Source: Campylobacterota bacterium (GTDB taxonomy: Bacteria > Campylobacterota > Campylobacteria > Campylobacterales > Sulfurovaceae). Taken from it: a DNA stretch of 8,384 bases. Below are positions 5,326-8,384 of the stretch, piece after piece; the stretch's first letter is position 1, and each line of letters starts with the position of its first letter. The stretch covers positions 1 through 8,384 of the forward strand of contig QMKT01000085.1 in assembly GCA_003646505.1 (NCBI GenBank), written 5' to 3'. The position numbers and the translations under genes are program-made. A model generated the notes under the pieces. That model did no database searches. It was not told the origin of the DNA and saw nothing but the letters and a program-made list of their open reading frames with translations.

Positions 5326-6741
5326 TTACCCATCGATCAAGTGCCTTAATATATGATTTAATAGTGCTTCATATGCTTTAAGGTCCACTGCATCCAAGGC
5401 CTTTCCTGAACGAAACTTTTTATGGTATTTTTCCAAAGATTTTCTTGAAGTAACATCCAACCATTTTTCTTTAAATGTCTGATCCATCTCAATGTCGAAT
5501 ACTTCTCTTTTGGCATGTGAGGTCTGCGCAACTTTCATTGTATGATACATCGCACGTCCTAATAAAATATAAGGGAAGTTTCTATTTTCCATGGGTCCCA
5601 TCTCTAGATATCGTCTACCCATGGTTTGGCCTAATACTTTTACTTCTGAAAGTTCATTAAAACCAAAGTATGCCCCTGTACCGCCTACCAATGCGCCTAT
5701 AGCTCCACCCAAAAGAAGTGTATGCCCTGCAAAAAGCAAATCAATACCTGCACCGGTAACTGCACCAGAGGTCACGCCTGTAATGAGAAGTTCTTTACGT
5801 GTCAGTCCAAACACAGAAGCTGTCTCTTCTGAAAATAGGTCCATCCCCTCAAACGTTAAAACTTTTTCTTCTTTTTGAAGGTGATCATGGTTCCATATCT
5901 CTTCTATAGATTTCTGTGTACTAATTTCAAAGTCTCGTAACCTGTCTTTATAATTACGTTCTATCTTCCCTTTCTCTTCTTCACTCGCCTCTTGAGTATA
6001 AAAGTAAAGCTTCTCCACAGTACTAACCGACTCATAAACCAATCTGGCCACCAGTGATGCACTACTCTCAAACATCTGTTCCTGATACTGTGTAAAAAGT
6101 TTGATCGATACTTTGATTGGTGCTATCCACTCTTCTTTAAGCTGAGCCATACTCTCCAAGATACTCATATGCTGTTCAAAGTTTGTTTGCATAGGATTAA
6201 AAGTACGTACCATCTTAAAATAATGTCCCAGTGCCCTCTTCCACTCCGCACTGTAATCTGTATCATCTATGTGATTGATCAGTGCCATTGAAGGCTGCCC
6301 CGTCCAGCGCAGTATCTCCATCTCCGCTTCATACTCTTCCCCATAAGGCTTAGAAGCATCTACCACATAAATGATACCTGCACCATCCATAATAGGTTCA
6401 AGTAATTCCACTTCATCATTAAAACGTGCATCTTCTTTGTGTTCATTGATAAAAGCCTGCACAACTTCATGCTTTTTATCGGCAGATACATCATGTTTTT
6501 CCAACCATGCCAAGACTCTTCTCGCCCTTTGAAAACCTGGTGTATCAAAAAGTTCATACAGTACTTTCCCATCAACTCTCAAAGGAAAACTGCGTTTCTT
6601 TGTTGTGGTACCTGAGGTATTTGATATATGTACAGAGTCATCGAGTGCCAAAGCAGCAACAATGGAGCTTTTACCTTTATTTGGATGTCCCACTACAGCA
6701 AATTTAGGATGCATAAAAGTATTTTGTCTATGATTCGGCAT
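5326..6741 (-). CDS. DUF3482-family GTPase
   Basis: A 471-residue protein with an N-terminal Era/TrmE-like GTPase domain and a long DUF3482 C-terminal region. G1 is GHPNKGKS (18-25), the switch threonines lie in TSGTTT (42-47), G3 is DTPG (66-69), and the probable G4 is NHID (156-159), where the usual Lys of NKxD is His. Residues about 200-300 are charged and helical (coiled-coil-like). A Gly/Ala-rich hydrophobic stretch (about 318-361, GVTSGAVTG...LLLGGAIGALVGG) could insert into or lie on a membrane. The biochemical role is not known to me; the protein family is typically encoded beside DUF2868 proteins, as here. The start at 6741 is preferred over Met10 because GGGGGAG lies just upstream, inside the end of the DUF2868 gene, whereas Met10 has no ribosome binding site. 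Confidence 0.9.
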   Translation of the reverse strand: MPNHRQNTFMHPKFAVVGHPNKGKSSIVAALALDDSVHISNTSGTTTKKRSFPLRVDGKVLYELFDTPGFQRARRVLAWLEKHDVSADKKHEVVQAFINEHKEDARFNDEVELLEPIMDGAGIIYVVDASKPYGEEYEAEMEILRWTGQPSMALINHIDDTDYSAEWKRALGHYFKMVRTFNPMQTNFEQHMSILESMAQLKEEWIAPIKVSIKLFTQYQEQMFESSASLVARLVYESVSTVEKLYFYTQEASEEEKGKIERNYKDRLRDFEISTQKSIEEIWNHDHLQKEEKVLTFEGMDLFSEETASVFGLTRKELLITGVTSGAVTGAGIDLLFAGHTLLLGGAIGALVGGTGAYFGFNELSEVKVLGQTMGRRYLEMGPMENRNFPYILLGRAMYHTMKVAQTSHAKREVFDIEMDQTFKEKWLDVTSRKSLEKYHKKFRSGKALDAVDLKAYEALLNHILRHLIDG

Positions 6742-6743
6742 TT

Positions 6744-8156
6744 TTAGACTCCCCCGCTCTGTAATTTAGTAGTAGATAGTTTTAACCACACTTTTTCATT
6801 TTGAATAGATGCCATCTTCTTTGCCCATTCATCAAGATCTTCTGCTTTTATGTCATAAGGATTTTCACTTCCACCTATAGGCATAATGATAATTTTATCT
6901 ACTTTCCTACTAAGATCGATCACATAATCCAAAAATTCATTTGCAGGGTGTTCCCATGATTTCCCCAACAATAATACCTCTCCGTCACTTTTAGAGATCA
7001 CTTCATCATCTTCATCCAGGCTGTTTGTTCCACCTACTTTAAAATGCTTTGGTGTGATCACTTCTATCGTATCACTCAAGACTAAGATTTCATCTTTTGT
7101 TATCGCCCACCCCTGCACAGAGTCATAAGAAGCATCCAAAGTGTTAACTATTTGTCCATAACCCATGTCATCAGAAACAAAGGCAGCATTTGTCGGCTTT
7201 GCATGGGTCGAGATCATAGGTTCATTGATCTCTTTAAGTAGTCTCATTGAGCCTTCTAAAGTCAAAAATGACTGCATTAACGCACGATTTAATCCAAAAG
7301 AAGAGATGAAAAACATGGTGACACGTAAAAAGATCGCATAAAATATTGTAGAAAAAGCCAAAAACTTCCACCACTCCCCAAGCTGTGAAGCATGTGTGAT
7401 CATCTCTTTACTCAGTGTATCTCCCAGTCTAAAATATTGACTCTGCTCTATGAGTTCCATACTTGGTACAGCAGAAGGAGCAAAGTCCCTCCACGGAAAT
7501 GCTACAGTCGTTAAAAACCCATGAAATACTTCAGGCGTGATGTGTAATGTCGTACTCCATGCAAAAGCAATATCTTTTGTCACGACCATAGCTAAAAGTG
7601 CTAACAGTAAACCCACTGAGAAAAACAAAGCGATCATTTGTGAACGTTTAATAATAAGCCAGTTTGAAAGCAAAGGACTGATCTTAAAAGCTGTGATATT
7701 CTCTTGTATCTTACCTGGTAAAAGACTTAACATCTTCTCCATCCAAAAAGCAGGAGAGAGATGTACCAAAATACTTTGTGCACTCTTCGCTCTCAACATA
7801 GAAATCCCTGTGAGCAACATCGTTGCAAGAGGCAAAACAATAACCATCACCATAAAATAGATCACATTGACAGGTTCTGCCCCATTGTATGAGAGTAACC
7901 CTAACCCTGAGAGGAAACCTAAAACAAAAGCCATAAGTACAAGTGTCAAAGTCGTATTGTATAGATAAGAGGAAAAAGTTTCACTGAGAAGCGGTCTTTT
8001 CAACGTGTTATGATACAGATCTATCCATGCTGAAATTTGAGCCATTGGACGGTTTTTAAGTAGAACCTGTGTTAAACCAAAAGCACGATTTTCTTCTCGT
8101 GAAGAGGGATTAACTTCTAAAAGTGCGACAAGATCGACATAAGACTTTAGGTTCAT
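6744..8156 (-). CDS. DUF2868-family membrane protein
   Basis: A 470-residue protein with four predicted transmembrane helices at about 66-90, 96-119, 173-195 and 266-286, and a soluble C-terminal region (about 325-470). The segment between helices 3 and 4 (about 196-262) is long and contains the FPWRDFAPSAVP stretch; it may face the periplasm, with both ends in the cytoplasm. The C-terminal region has a KVDKIIIMPIGGSENPY stretch (418-434). This matches the DUF2868 family, whose genes commonly pair with DUF3482 GTPases; no activity is known to me. The start is supported by GGAGGA (complement of 8167-8172) 10 nt upstream, inside the last codons of the malic enzyme gene. The gene ends 2 nt before the GTPase ATG, so the two are very likely translated from one mRNA and may form a membrane-bound complex (inference). 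Confidence 0.88.
   Translation of the reverse strand: MNLKSYVDLVALLEVNPSSREENRAFGLTQVLLKNRPMAQISAWIDLYHNTLKRPLLSETFSSYLYNTTLTLVLMAFVLGFLSGLGLLSYNGAEPVNVIYFMVMVIVLPLATMLLTGISMLRAKSAQSILVHLSPAFWMEKMLSLLPGKIQENITAFKISPLLSNWLIIKRSQMIALFFSVGLLLALLAMVVTKDIAFAWSTTLHITPEVFHGFLTTVAFPWRDFAPSAVPSMELIEQSQYFRLGDTLSKEMITHASQLGEWWKFLAFSTIFYAIFLRVTMFFISSFGLNRALMQSFLTLEGSMRLLKEINEPMISTHAKPTNAAFVSDDMGYGQIVNTLDASYDSVQGWAITKDEILVLSDTIEVITPKHFKVGGTNSLDEDDEVISKSDGEVLLLGKSWEHPANEFLDYVIDLSRKVDKIIIMPIGGSENPYDIKAEDLDEWAKKMASIQNEKVWLKLSTTKLQSGGV
6748..6755 (-). promoter_or_regulatory. Strong ribosome binding site of the DUF3482 GTPase gene, inside the upstream gene
   Basis: The minus strand reads CGGGGGAG across the last codons of the DUF2868 gene (the Gly-Gly-Val end), followed by its TAA and the GTPase ATG. 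It fixes the GTPase start at 6741 and suggests translational coupling of the two proteins. Confidence 0.6.
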
Positions 8157-8159
8157 CTA

Positions 8160-8384
8160 TTATTGATCCTCCGTAGAACCATAAATTATGCATCGCAATT
8201 GCTCTCTATACGCTTCATGGTCATAGCTTTCTATCCGTGCGACGCCTTCTTCTACGGCTGCCTTTGCCACAGCAGAAGACACCCAGATCAATACCTCTTT
8301 ATTAAAAGGCAAAGGAATAATATGTTCTCTCCCATACTCTATATGCTCATTATGATACGCAGCTTTAACATAATCAGGTACAGG
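8160..8384 (-). CDS. maeB: C-terminal part of a malic enzyme (truncated by the window edge)
   Basis: The last 74 codons of a gene that enters from beyond the right edge. The peptide contains IIPLPFNKEVL and SSAVAKAAVEEGVA followed by HEAYREQL, the characteristic C-terminal end of NAD(P)-dependent malic enzymes (malate to pyruvate plus CO2). No catalytic residue lies in the visible part, so cofactor choice cannot be judged. The short length of sequence after AVAKAA argues against a fused phosphotransacetylase-like domain, as in the large MaeB of enteric bacteria, so the symbol is tentative. It ends in tandem stops TAA-TAG followed directly by the ATG of the DUF2868 gene; the ribosome binding site for that gene overlaps its final codons. 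It is probably the upstream cistron of this operon. Confidence 0.88.
   Translation of the reverse strand, partial: PVPDYVKAAYHNEHIEYGREHIIPLPFNKEVLIWVSSAVAKAAVEEGVARIESYDHEAYREQLRCIIYGSTEDQ

Noticed and set aside
5591..5878. Plus-strand open frame of 95 codons inside the DUF3482 gene.
   Set aside because: Antisense shadow of a well-supported gene; no ribosome binding site or recognisable domain.
7537..7860. Plus-strand open frame of 107 codons inside the DUF2868 gene.
   Set aside because: Antisense to transmembrane helices, low-complexity translation, no supporting signals.

Overview
The window is a gene-dense, AT-rich stretch of a bacterial chromosome. It is almost certainly from the Campylobacterota (former Epsilonproteobacteria). 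The order mrp (minus) / ispDF - atypical response regulator - sulfate-adenylyltransferase-like gene - pgpA (plus) matches, as I recall it, the Campylobacter jejuni neighbourhood Cj1606c-Cj1610. The ispDF-regulator adjacency matches H. pylori HP1020-HP1021. The fused IspDF enzyme and TATAAT-type promoters preceded by T-rich DNA without a clear -35 box fit this phylum. The extra DUF2868/DUF3482 pair suggests a free-living, Sulfurovum- or Sulfurimonas-like lineage. That genus-level guess is weak.

Layout. Bases 1-90 hold the start of an unrecognised small acidic protein on the minus strand, with a clear promoter. Bases 91-281 are non-coding and carry two hairpins behind mrp. Bases 282-1451 (minus) encode Mrp/ApbC, an Fe-S cluster carrier ATPase. 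Bases 1452-1628 are a divergent control region with two perfect 14-bp palindromes, a 10-bp tandem repeat containing an HP1021-type box, and candidate -10 elements for both directions. Bases 1629-5313 (plus) form a compact operon: ispDF (isoprenoid precursor synthesis), an HP1021/Cj1608 (CemR)-type response regulator whose phospho-acceptor Asp is Ser, an ATP-sulfurylase-like protein with altered catalytic motifs, and pgpA (phosphatidylglycerol synthesis). The regulator and sat-like genes overlap by 23 nt. Bases 5326-8384 (minus) form a second, convergent operon: the 3' end of a malic enzyme gene, a four-helix membrane protein (DUF2868) and a GTPase (DUF3482), separated by only 2-3 nt.

How they may work together. 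The plus operon joins isoprenoid and phospholipid enzymes to a global regulator that probably does not depend on phosphorylation. The HP1021-type box in the promoter suggests autoregulation. The minus operon couples a predicted membrane protein and a GTPase to malate/pyruvate metabolism; the function of this pair is not known to me. The most interesting items are the degenerate ATP sulfurylase, the repeat-rich divergent promoter, and the DUF2868-DUF3482 pair. I saw no mobile element, CRISPR array, tRNA or rRNA.
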